In this document: positions 1 through 7,995 of the stretch, piece after piece
How positions within the stretch are numbered: position 1 is the first letter of the stretch
Layout of the letters: every line of letters begins with the position of its first letter
NCBI GenBank assembly: GCA_021604405.1
Contig: BQJA01000027.1
Coordinates: 1-39,170, forward strand
Source of the DNA: Nitrosomonas sp.
GTDB lineage: Bacteria > Pseudomonadota > Gammaproteobacteria > Burkholderiales > Nitrosomonadaceae
Direction of reading: 5' to 3'
Length of the DNA stretch: 39,170 nucleotides
Notes under the pieces: model-generated
Told to the model about the DNA's origin: nothing
The model's input: the letters and a program-made list of their open reading frames with translations, nothing else
Databases searched by the model: none
Program-made: the position numbers and the translations under genes

Positions 1-231
1 TTGAAGTATTAGCGTTCGCTTTTGCCAGTGGCAAAAAGAGCAAAATAAAAGGTACGGACGAAAAAAGTAACAGCCTGTCCCGCCGAAGGGAAACCGCTAG
101 GTCGGGAAAGTATCATCAGAAAAGTGATCCTTTGCAGCCCATGCTCCTACGCTGAAGCTTCAGCGCAAGCGTAAGGTTGGCCTCCAAACATGCTCTGAGG
201 ATTTTGTAACGCAACATCACCGTTAAATGAT

Positions 232-248
232 AAAATCACAGTGATTTT
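232..248. promoter_or_regulatory. 17-bp palindrome, operator-like
   Basis: AAAATCAC-A-GTGATTTT is a perfect inverted repeat with 8-bp arms around a single central base. It lies about 75 bp upstream of a TAAATTTG box (323-330) and about 240 bp upstream of the peptidase start. Size and symmetry suit a dimeric repressor or activator site, but no regulator is identified. Confidence 0.3.
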
Positions 249-322
249 GATATTATTTTAAATAAAGATGATACTTTCCAAACATTCCGGAATTAATTAA
301 AAGGAATGAAATGTTAACGTAA

Positions 323-330
323 TAAATTTG
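323..330 (+). promoter_or_regulatory. Putative Bacteroidota -7 box TAAATTTG
   Basis: TAAATTTG fits the TAnnTTTG -7 consensus of Bacteroidota primary-sigma promoters. No TTG is present at the expected distance upstream (around 300), so the -33 element is poor. If used, it would give a leader of roughly 150 nt before the ATG at 486. Confidence 0.3.
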
Positions 331-485
331 TTCTGTAGTTGGATAGAATTTTGCATGAAAAAGATCTGTTTCAACTTTATCATACTTCTTGCACAACCAC
401 CCTATTGCTTACTTTCTTGGCAATTTATAAGGAACAAGTAAATTTTGATTTTATCTTTAAGGCGATCTCAATAAAAACGTCAAAT

Positions 486-2861
486 ATGCGCTTATTTTTA
501 GCTACCTGCTGTTTGCTGGCAGGTTTTACTAGTCTGATTGCCCAAACGTCAACAAATGTTTCCACCCTAAGTATTGAACAGATCATGCAGGGAGAAAAAT
601 TTGTCGGTTTTCTTCCCGAAAATATATCCTGGTCAGAAGATAGCCAAAGCATCTATTTTGACTGGAATCCCGATGGAGATACTTTACCCAGTCTGTATAA
701 AACCACTATTAAAGGGGGACAACCGGAACTGGTCAAAGAAGCAGAAATGTGGTCGCGACCGACAGGAGGAACAGTCAACAAAGATCATACCTACAAGGTT
801 TATAGCAAAAACGGGGACATCTTTTTGCTGGATCTAAAAAATGCGAAAACGCTGCAATTAACCAATACGGTAGAAGCAGAAACAGACCCGGTATTTTCGG
901 GCGATGAAAGCAAGATCATTTTTGAAAAGGAGGATAATCTTTATTCCTGGAATCGCAGTGACGGGCAATTGGTACAATTGACTCAGTTCAAAAAGAAATA
1001 TGCGAATCGGACTTCTAGTAAGGCTGACTTTGACCAGTGGTTGATTGATGACCAGTTGGCTAACTTTGAAGTGTTACAGGAACGCAAAGCAAAAAAAGAA
1101 ACCCAGGAACGCCGGAAAAAACAGACTCAGCCTAAACGTCCACTGGAAATTTATTACGGCGATAAGCGGCTTTCCAATCTGGTTATCAGTCCGGATATGC
1201 GGTTTGTTACTTTTCGGCTAACGACTACGTATTCTATCAGGGGCACTGAAGTTCCGGAATATGTCACCGAATCGGGTTATGTTGAGGATACAAGGGCTCG
1301 TCGTAAAGTGGGTACCCCACAAGATGCTTACGAAATGGGCATTTACGACCGCCAACTCGATACCGTTTTTATGATTGACACCAAAGAGGTTGAAGGAATT
1401 TATGATAAGCCGGCCTATCTTTATGAATATAATAAGGATACCCTGCCTTTTGAATCCCAATATGATAAACCAAAAGAGGTGGTGATTCACGGTCCGGTCT
1501 ATAATGATAAAGGCCAGGCAGTTGTGGTCGTGCGTTCACTGGACAATAAGGATCGTTGGATCATGCTGCTGAACCCGGAAAATGGCAAACTGAGCCTGCT
1601 GGATTGGCAACACGATGAGGCCTGGATAGGTGGGCCGGGCATTTCTGGGTGGAACTTTTTTTTGGGTAATATCGGTTGGATGCCTGACAATCAGCATATT
1701 TGGTATCAGTCCGAATCTACGGGCTTTTCGCACCTATACCAGGTCGATATTGCCACCGGTAAAAAACGGGCCCTGACAAATGGTAAATTTGAAATCCTGG
1801 AGGTATCCATATCAAAAGATCAGCGTTACTTCTACCTCACGGCCAATGCCGAGGGGCCTGATCAGCAGCATTTCTATCGATTGCCAATTAAGGGAGGGAG
1901 GATGGAAAAAATAACCACCGAAGTAGGCAACCACGAGGTAACCCTTTCACCTGATGAGCAATACCTGGCAGTTCGTTATTCCTATAGCAATCAGCCCTGG
2001 GAGCTTTACCTTATGGAAAACAAACCCGGTGCCAAACGCAAACAATTGACACAATCTACGACTCCTGAATTTAAGGCTTACAACTGGAGAGTCCCTGAAA
2101 TCATTCATTTCCGGGCAAGTGATGGCGCTCGGGTGCCCGCCCGTATATATCGGCCGGCCGAGGCAAAAGAGGGCGACCCAGCGGTGATCTTTGTTCATGG
2201 AGCCGGTTATTTACAAAATGTGCACCAATGGTGGAGCAGCTACTACCGGGAATATATGTTTCACAATTTCCTGGTCGATCATGGGTATACGGTTCTTGAT
2301 ATCGATTTTCGGGCGAGTGCAGGTTATGGGCGGGATTGGCGAACAGCTATATACCGGCACATGGGCGGCAAAGACCTGGAAGACCAGATTGATGGGGCCG
2401 CTTATCTGGTAAGCGAATATGGCATTGATGCAGACAGGATCGGTATTTACGGTGGTTCTTATGGCGGATTTATCAGCCTCATGGCGCTATTTACCTCACC
2501 GGGAACGTTTCGTTGTGGAGCAGCCTTGCGCTCCGTGACCGATTGGGCGCATTACAACCATGATTATACCTCCAACATTCTCAATACACCGGTGTTGGAC
2601 AGCCTGGCTTATAAACGTAGTTCCCCGATTTATCATGCGGAAGGATTGGCAGGGCAATTACTTATTTTGCACGGCATGGTGGATACAAATGTGCAATTTC
2701 AGGATGTGGTTCGCCTGGCACAGCGGCTGATTGAATTGGGTAAAGACAATTGGGAATTTGCTGTGTTTCCGGTAGAAGGACACGGATTTGTAGAGCCAAA
2801 AAGTTGGGCCGACGAATACAAACGCATTTTTAGGCTTTTTCAAACCAGCCTAAAAGAATAA
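486..2861 (+). CDS. S9 family prolyl oligopeptidase-like serine peptidase, exported
   Basis: Predicted secreted or periplasmic peptidase that removes short peptides from oligopeptide N-termini or cuts after Pro/Ala, as S9 enzymes of the DPP4/acylaminoacyl-peptidase type do. The chosen ATG at 486 starts a classic signal peptide (MRLFLATCCLLAGFTSLIAQ); the frame is open to 339 but that extension would bury the signal. The product is 791 residues, normal for the family. Residues about 30-520 have the WD-like short strands of the S9 beta-propeller (for example SPDEQYLAVRYSYS). The C-terminal alpha/beta-hydrolase domain carries GGSYGG with Ser658, Asp733 in HGMVDTN and His766 in EGHGF, a complete triad. 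The next gene begins 47 bp downstream on the same strand, so co-transcription is likely. Exact substrate specificity cannot be read from the sequence. Confidence 0.93.
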   Translation: MRLFLATCCLLAGFTSLIAQTSTNVSTLSIEQIMQGEKFVGFLPENISWSEDSQSIYFDWNPDGDTLPSLYKTTIKGGQPELVKEAEMWSRPTGGTVNKDHTYKVYSKNGDIFLLDLKNAKTLQLTNTVEAETDPVFSGDESKIIFEKEDNLYSWNRSDGQLVQLTQFKKKYANRTSSKADFDQWLIDDQLANFEVLQERKAKKETQERRKKQTQPKRPLEIYYGDKRLSNLVISPDMRFVTFRLTTTYSIRGTEVPEYVTESGYVEDTRARRKVGTPQDAYEMGIYDRQLDTVFMIDTKEVEGIYDKPAYLYEYNKDTLPFESQYDKPKEVVIHGPVYNDKGQAVVVVRSLDNKDRWIMLLNPENGKLSLLDWQHDEAWIGGPGISGWNFFLGNIGWMPDNQHIWYQSESTGFSHLYQVDIATGKKRALTNGKFEILEVSISKDQRYFYLTANAEGPDQQHFYRLPIKGGRMEKITTEVGNHEVTLSPDEQYLAVRYSYSNQPWELYLMENKPGAKRKQLTQSTTPEFKAYNWRVPEIIHFRASDGARVPARIYRPAEAKEGDPAVIFVHGAGYLQNVHQWWSSYYREYMFHNFLVDHGYTVLDIDFRASAGYGRDWRTAIYRHMGGKDLEDQIDGAAYLVSEYGIDADRIGIYGGSYGGFISLMALFTSPGTFRCGAALRSVTDWAHYNHDYTSNILNTPVLDSLAYKRSSPIYHAEGLAGQLLILHGMVDTNVQFQDVVRLAQRLIELGKDNWEFAVFPVEGHGFVEPKSWADEYKRIFRLFQTSLKE

Positions 2862-2908
2862 ATTAGCAAAAAATAATGTTTTACTATACACTCTAAATAA
2901 ACCCTATT

Positions 2909-3886
2909 ATGGCAATTCTGACCGTTGTACTTGGTATTGTATTCATCCTGCTGTTGCTAAGCTTATTGGCTACCACCATTATGGAATTGGTTTCAGCTGT
3001 ACTTGCCTTGCGTGGAAAAAACCTGCTAAAAGCATTAGACAATATGCTTGTGGGCGCCAACAAGGATGGTAAACTGGACAAAGGCATTTTGAAAAAGTTT
3101 ACCGATAATGCTTACTACCGCCAACTCTCTTATCGCTACGGAAGCAAGACCCTTAATCCGCCCTCTTATATCAATGATGAATCGTTTAAATCCATCTTTT
3201 TTGATTCGATCTTTGGAGACAGTCATAGCAAAGAAGACATTATGAAAGTCATCGATGATCTGGAAAATGAGGATTTGAAAAACGTATTGATACAATTGAT
3301 GAGGGAGGCTGATGGTGATGTCGAAAAATTCAAGTCACAAATCAAGACTTGGTATAATGCGGTTATGGAACGGGCCACTGGTTGGTACAAGCGGACCACA
3401 CAATATATCTTAATCATTGTTGGTATAGCAATGGCTATCGTTTTGAATGCTGATACACTGGCGATTTACGAAAAACTGGAAAACAACCCCAGACTGGCAG
3501 AACAACTGGCTGCCGTAGCAACAGCAGCGGCTCAATATGATAATGTAGATGATTTTCGTAAATCCATCGTTGTGGTAAGAGACAGTACTACGCGTGATAC
3601 TGTTGAAACTAATATCATGGACATTCCGGAAAATCAGGCGGAATTCGAGGCCTTTAAGCAAAAGAAAGCGGAACTGGATTCCTTGATGAGTTATTACACG
3701 CAAAATTCTTTTTCATTGGGAATGGGTTGGAAGAATGTTGAAACCGTTTCCAGGGATTTTTACTATTGGCTAACCAAAGCTTTAGGCTGGATGATTACTG
3801 CGCTGGCCATTTCGCTGGGCGCGCCATTCTGGTTTGATATTTTGAGAAAAATAGTCAATATCCGAGGTTCAGGGGGTAAGGAATAA
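2909..3886 (+). CDS. Membrane protein of unknown function, three predicted TM helices
   Basis: I do not recognise the family. The 325-residue product has a very hydrophobic N-terminal helix (about residues 2-34), a charged soluble stretch, a second helix at about 166-184 beginning YILIIVGIAMAIV, a second polar stretch rich in Glu, Lys and Gln (about 190-275), and a third helix at about 290-310 (MITALAISLGAPFWF). The C-terminal tail is short. The layout fits an inner-membrane protein with two sizeable soluble loops. It sits 47 bp after the S9 peptidase and 18 bp before the phosphoesterase, so the three genes probably form one transcript. No enzymatic motif is visible. Confidence 0.8.
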   Translation: MAILTVVLGIVFILLLLSLLATTIMELVSAVLALRGKNLLKALDNMLVGANKDGKLDKGILKKFTDNAYYRQLSYRYGSKTLNPPSYINDESFKSIFFDSIFGDSHSKEDIMKVIDDLENEDLKNVLIQLMREADGDVEKFKSQIKTWYNAVMERATGWYKRTTQYILIIVGIAMAIVLNADTLAIYEKLENNPRLAEQLAAVATAAAQYDNVDDFRKSIVVVRDSTTRDTVETNIMDIPENQAEFEAFKQKKAELDSLMSYYTQNSFSLGMGWKNVETVSRDFYYWLTKALGWMITALAISLGAPFWFDILRKIVNIRGSGGKE

Positions 3887-3904
3887 ATAGAAAAGAGCTT
3901 TACT

Positions 3905-4639
3905 ATGTTGAAAATTGCACAGATTACCGACCTGCATATAGGTTGGGAGGGAGAGGAAACGTATGGTGTCGATGTTCGCCAGAATTTTTTATCGGTGCTG
4001 GCTGATCTACAAACACACAAGCCTGATCATCTTGTTGTAACGGGTGATTTGTGTTACCTGGACGGAAGAGCCGGTATTTATCAATGGATTAAAGAAAAGC
4101 TGGATGATACGGGCCTTTCCTATGAGGTGCTCTCTGGCAATCACGATGATCCCAAAATCCTTGCCGAGGTTTTTGGGCTACAGTCCGACTTGAAAGACGG
4201 AGAATTATTCTATTCCCGGAATTGGGAAGACCATCACATTATTTTTTTGGATACAACTACTGGTGTCGTTTCGGACGCACAGCTGGTGTGGTTGGAGGAT
4301 CAGGTGGCTAAATTGTCGGGAACCGCTTTGGTCTTTATGCACCATCCTCCATTACTGGCGGGTGTTCAATTTATGGATAGGAATCATCCGCTGCATAACG
4401 GATCTGCGGTAAGGGACATTCTAAATAGCTATGGGGATATTGTGCACATTTTCACCGGCCATTACCATGCTGCAAGAAGCATTCAGGAAAAAAGACTTTG
4501 TGTAAATATTACGCCCGCTTGTTATTTTCAAATCAACCCCTTTGCTGATGACTTTGCTGTAGATCACTACCGGATTGGTTATCGGTGGATTGAATGGACC
4601 GGGGAACAGTTTCGCCATTCTGTGAGGTATTTGGGATAG
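3905..4639 (+). CDS. Calcineurin-like metallophosphoesterase (CpdA/Icc-like)
   Basis: Predicted cytoplasmic dinuclear-metal phosphoesterase of 244 residues. All family motifs are present in order: D9-x-H11 (TDLHIG), GD48L, GN79H80D81, H146-H147-PP and GH186xH188. Proteins of this size and motif pattern include cyclic-AMP phosphodiesterase CpdA and related enzymes acting on phosphodiesters or phospholipids, so the substrate stays open. There is no signal peptide or membrane segment. The start ATG at 3905 lies 18 bp after the stop of the membrane protein, which suggests translational coupling or at least one operon. The following gene is 168 bp away with its own promoter candidate, so the operon likely ends here. 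Confidence 0.9.
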   Translation: MLKIAQITDLHIGWEGEETYGVDVRQNFLSVLADLQTHKPDHLVVTGDLCYLDGRAGIYQWIKEKLDDTGLSYEVLSGNHDDPKILAEVFGLQSDLKDGELFYSRNWEDHHIIFLDTTTGVVSDAQLVWLEDQVAKLSGTALVFMHHPPLLAGVQFMDRNHPLHNGSAVRDILNSYGDIVHIFTGHYHAARSIQEKRLCVNITPACYFQINPFADDFAVDHYRIGYRWIEWTGEQFRHSVRYLG

Positions 4640-4714
4640 AATGTTGGTGGGCAGTTCACCTTCCACTTCTTCCCTCCTCTCAAGGGAAAACGATCTATCT
4701 TTTTAGCTGTCAAC

Positions 4715-4744
4715 TTATTTTTTATCTTAAAATGTCTAATTTTG
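4715..4744 (+). promoter_or_regulatory. Putative Bacteroidota promoter for the M49 peptidase gene
   Basis: TAATTTTG at 4737-4744 matches the TAnnTTTG -7 box. TTA at 4715-4717, 19 bp upstream, is a near match to the -33 TTG. Transcription would begin around 4750, about 58 nt before the ATG at 4808. Confidence 0.4.
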
Positions 4745-4807
4745 AACTTGCCAAATCATTCATTCTCAGAATGAAACCTTATTTTTCATTAAAATTGAAC
4801 TACCTGT

Positions 4808-6850
4808 ATGAACAAAAATTATTGGATGCTACTGAGCATATTCCTGCTAGTAGCTGCTTGTCAGCCAACAACTACGGAAACAGAAGAAACAACAACTACC
4901 GAAACGAATGATGATTTCGTTTGGAATCCTGAAAATTTTGGAGATAAAAAGATTGTCCGTTACCAGATTCCCGGATTTGACCAACTAAGTATTTCTCAGA
5001 AAAAACTGGTCTATTACCTCACTCAGGCGGGCTTGTCGGGGCGAGATATTACCTATGACCAAAATTATCGTTACAATCTGGCCATCCGCCAGGTATTGGA
5101 TCAAATAGTCAAAGCCTATGACGGTGAACGCCAGGGAAAAGACTGGGACGCTTTTCTGCTCTACACCAAAAATGTCTGGTTTTCCAGTGGCATACACCAC
5201 CATTACTCCAACGACAAATTCAATCCGGATTTTTCCCGGGAATATTTTACAAGTTTGATGGATGCTGTCGGTGTGGGGTTATCAGACGAGATATTGGAGG
5301 CGATGTTTAATCCAGCCATTGATGCCAAAAAGATTAACCAGAACGAAGGCGTAGATATCGTGAAGGAGTCGGCTGTCAATTTTTATGATCCCGACTTGAC
5401 GCAGGCCGAAGTAGAGGCTTATTATGCACAAAAAAAGAATAGCTTAGAAGATGACAGAATCTCATTGGGGTTAAATAGCAAGGTGGTGCGTAATGCCGAC
5501 GGGCAATTGGAAGAAATGCCTTATAAAGTGGGTGGATTATACGGTGAGGCGATTCAGGAGATTGTTAATTGGCTGGAAAAAGCAGTGGGTGTAGCTGAAA
5601 ATGAAGCGCAGGCCGATGCTTTGAAATTATTGATCCAGTATTATAAAACCGGAGCGCTAAAAACTTGGGATGACTATAATATTGCCTGGGTAAAGGCTAC
5701 CGAAGGGGATATCGATTACATCAATTCCTTTATTGAGGTTTATCAGGATCCTATGGGTATGAAGGGATCTTATGAGACGATCGTGCAAATCAAAGACTTT
5801 GACGCTTCTGCCCGCATGGAAAAGGTAGCAGCCAATGCACAGTATTTTGAAGACAATTCGACGATTCTCGATGAGCATAAAAAGCAAGAAGTTACGGGAA
5901 TTAGCTATAAGGTAGTGACCGTAGCAGGAGAGGCCGGTGATGCTTCGCCTTCTACACCTATTGGTGTGAACCTCCCTAATGCCAACTGGATTCGTAAAGA
6001 ATTTGGCTCAAAATCAGTAAGCCTGGGTAACATTGTGGAAGGCTACAATAATGCTGATGGCCCTGGGTTGCTTTCCGAATTTGCGAATGATGAAGAAGAA
6101 ATGGAGCGCACTAAACAATACGGCAAACTGGCCTCTAAAATCCATACGGCTTTACACGAAGTCATCGGCCATGCTTCCGGACAGCTGGAAGAAGGGGTAG
6201 GAACACCGGGTGAAACGCTGAAAAATTATGCCTCTCCACTGGAGGAAGCACGTGCTGATTTGGTGGCGCTGTATTACATCACCGATCCAAAGCTGATCGA
6301 ACTGGGGCTGATTGACTCAGAAGAAGTTGGTAAAGCGGAATACGATTCTTACCTTAAAAATGGACTGATGTTGCAACTGCGCCGGATCAAACCTGGCAAA
6401 ACCATTGAGCAGGCTCACATGCGCAACCGTTCTATGGTATCCCACTGGGTGTACGAAAAAGCAGGTCCTGATGTGGTGGAAATGGTTAAAAGAGATGGAA
6501 AAACTTACGTGGAAATCAAGGATTATGCCAAGTTGAGAACTTATTTCGGTGAGTTGCTTCGCGAGGTGCAACGCATCAAATCAACAGGAGACTTTGCAGC
6601 GGGTAAAGCGCTGATTGAACAATATGGCGTAAAGGTGGATCCGGAAATTCACGCAGAAGTATTGAGTCGGTCAGAAAAACTCAATATTCCTCCTTATGGT
6701 GGATTTATCAACCCTCGCCTGGTACCTGTAATGGGTGAAGGAGACGAGATTACCGATATTAAAGTGGAATATCCTGATGATTTCACTAAGCAGATGCTGG
6801 AATATGGTGAGAAATATAGCTTTCTGCCAGTAGATTCGGTACCTGATTAA
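4808..6850 (+). CDS. Dipeptidyl peptidase III (M49), predicted lipoprotein
   Basis: Zinc-dependent exopeptidase that releases N-terminal dipeptides. The 680-residue product begins with a lipoprotein signal (LLSIFLLVAAC) whose Cys18 would be acylated, followed by a Thr/Glu-rich linker, so it should be anchored in the cell envelope rather than cytoplasmic like the mammalian enzyme. The family signature HExxGH is present as H450-E-V-I-G-H455. The second motif is EEARAD at 479-484, where Glu480 corresponds to the third zinc ligand of the family. Length agrees with known bacterial M49 enzymes. A hairpin (6872-6919) follows the stop. Together with the exported S9 peptidase upstream, the neighbourhood suggests breakdown of peptides in the envelope, although the two genes are probably separate transcripts. 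Confidence 0.93.
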   Translation: MNKNYWMLLSIFLLVAACQPTTTETEETTTTETNDDFVWNPENFGDKKIVRYQIPGFDQLSISQKKLVYYLTQAGLSGRDITYDQNYRYNLAIRQVLDQIVKAYDGERQGKDWDAFLLYTKNVWFSSGIHHHYSNDKFNPDFSREYFTSLMDAVGVGLSDEILEAMFNPAIDAKKINQNEGVDIVKESAVNFYDPDLTQAEVEAYYAQKKNSLEDDRISLGLNSKVVRNADGQLEEMPYKVGGLYGEAIQEIVNWLEKAVGVAENEAQADALKLLIQYYKTGALKTWDDYNIAWVKATEGDIDYINSFIEVYQDPMGMKGSYETIVQIKDFDASARMEKVAANAQYFEDNSTILDEHKKQEVTGISYKVVTVAGEAGDASPSTPIGVNLPNANWIRKEFGSKSVSLGNIVEGYNNADGPGLLSEFANDEEEMERTKQYGKLASKIHTALHEVIGHASGQLEEGVGTPGETLKNYASPLEEARADLVALYYITDPKLIELGLIDSEEVGKAEYDSYLKNGLMLQLRRIKPGKTIEQAHMRNRSMVSHWVYEKAGPDVVEMVKRDGKTYVEIKDYAKLRTYFGELLREVQRIKSTGDFAAGKALIEQYGVKVDPEIHAEVLSRSEKLNIPPYGGFINPRLVPVMGEGDEITDIKVEYPDDFTKQMLEYGEKYSFLPVDSVPD

Positions 6851-6871
6851 GTTATTCTTCGCTGACCACTA

Positions 6872-6919
6872 GAGCTTGTTTGGAGGTCGCTTTTTGTAGG
6901 CTGGCCTCCAAACATGCTC
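6872..6919 (+). terminator. Hairpin after the M49 gene; copy of dispersed hairpin family
   Basis: GAGCTTGTTTGGAGG (6872-6886) and CCTCCAAACATGCTC (6905-6919) form a 15-bp stem with one mismatch, 22 bp after the stop codon. The loop contains a T5 run but there is no strong U-tract behind the stem. It could end transcription or protect the 3' end. The same arms recur at other intergenic sites. Confidence 0.6.
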
Positions 6920-6965
6920 ATAAGATTTAAAAAGATTAAATAATACCTGTTTCCAAATCATTGAC

Positions 6966-7742
6966 ATGAATGTTTTATTGGTTGAAGATAACCCGATACA
7001 TGCAGTTGACATAGCTAGAATTATTGACGAATTGGGATATGAGCTAGTGTCAACGGTAGACAATTCCGAAGATTTTTTTAAAGTACTCGAACCATCTTCT
7101 CTTGATTTGATTTTAATGGACATCGATATTAAGGGCGCAAAAAATGGAATTGAGCTGGCAGGAGAGATTGAAGGATTACAAATTCCCATTATTTTTTTGA
7201 CAGCTTTTGATAGCCAAACTATATATCAACGTGCCAAAGAGGTAATGCCGGCAGGTTATCTGGTGAAACCCTTTAACAAGATAACCTTACAAAGCACAAT
7301 TGAACTGGCCTTTATGCGAAATCGGGGAACAAGCGCTTCTAGTCAGGTTATTCGGTTATGGAGTGAAGACCTGATCCTTAATGAGAACTTTTTTATAAAG
7401 GCCAATGACAAACTGGTCAAAGTGAATGTTCCCAAAATAGGTGCAATTGAAGCGGATGGCAATTACAGCATGATTTATACTGCAGAAAAGAAACTGGCTG
7501 CTAAAATATCATTGCGAAAAATCAGGTTGATGCTTTCCCCCAGGTTGTTTATTCAGGTTCATAGAAAGTACATTGTCAACTTCAACAATATAGAGGATAT
7601 CAATATGGTTTCTCTAAAGATTACCGTCTTTAACAAACAAATTCCCATTGGCGCCAAATACAAGAATGATTTTCTGAATCGCCTCAATAAAATGGAAAGC
7701 ATTCTTCTTTTCATCCTCCTGAATTGGTATGTTTGTCATTAA
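6966..7742 (+). CDS. LytTR-family response regulator
   Basis: Two-component response regulator of 258 residues of the LytR/AlgR type. The receiver domain (about 1-118) has the acidic pair E7-D8, the phospho-acceptor D52 in LMDIDI, T79 in FLTA and K101 in VKPF, so all activation residues are intact. The C-terminal LytTR DNA-binding domain (about 145-250) shows the family pattern IGAIEADGNYSMIY, then FIQVHRKYIVN and the closing IPIGAKYKNDFL. No sensor kinase lies nearby, so it is an orphan in this window. The next gene begins about 250 bp downstream. LytTR regulators in Bacteroidota often control envelope or exopolysaccharide genes, but a target is not shown here. The ATG at 6966 gives the expected start MNVLLVEDN. 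Confidence 0.93.
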   Translation: MNVLLVEDNPIHAVDIARIIDELGYELVSTVDNSEDFFKVLEPSSLDLILMDIDIKGAKNGIELAGEIEGLQIPIIFLTAFDSQTIYQRAKEVMPAGYLVKPFNKITLQSTIELAFMRNRGTSASSQVIRLWSEDLILNENFFIKANDKLVKVNVPKIGAIEADGNYSMIYTAEKKLAAKISLRKIRLMLSPRLFIQVHRKYIVNFNNIEDINMVSLKITVFNKQIPIGAKYKNDFLNRLNKMESILLFILLNWYVCH

Positions 7743-7995
7743 ATAGCCCATTTTCATCACTTTATCTTTCTTTTTATGTGATTAGCTAATTATATTGGGA
7801 ACAGTCGACTGTTGTTCGTAAACTTGCCCTTGCTAACTGTAACCTTTCTCAATCTTTGCGCCTATTGTTTTGGCAACTTATTAACAGGCTATCACCATCC
7901 AATTAAATTTAAAACGAAATCATCGGTTTCGATCATTCTCTCTTTGTCGGAGACGAGTGGTTTGTGCCTATACCCTAGTTATCAATTTATTAGAG

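Larger units (their letters stand above)
1..485. other. Non-coding 5' region with several inverted repeats
   Basis: I see no convincing gene here. The stretch holds a short hairpin at 20-36 (TTTTGCC, loop AGT, GGCAAAA), a perfect 14-bp palindrome GCTGAAGCTTCAGC at 151-164, one arm of the dispersed hairpin family (CCTCCAAACATGCTC, 181-195) and a 17-bp palindrome at 232-248. The left half may be the untranslated end of a gene outside the window. The right half should carry the promoter of the S9 peptidase operon. The possible extension of that peptidase frame back to an ATG at 339 is not favoured, because the signal peptide begins at 486. Confidence 0.5.

Noticed and set aside
61..130. Riboswitch or structured RNA around the CCCGCCGAAGGGAAACC segment
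   Set aside because: A loose TCCCG/CGGGA pairing exists, but it matches no riboswitch consensus I know and is far from a start codon.
339..485. N-terminal extension of the S9 peptidase frame to the ATG at 339
   Set aside because: It would place 49 residues before a textbook signal peptide beginning at 486. The extension has no family resemblance and overlaps the likely leader.
4594..4911. 105-codon + strand ORF overlapping the phosphoesterase end and M49 start
   Set aside because: It overlaps two well-supported genes in another frame and would destroy the lipoprotein start; its composition looks like a shadow.
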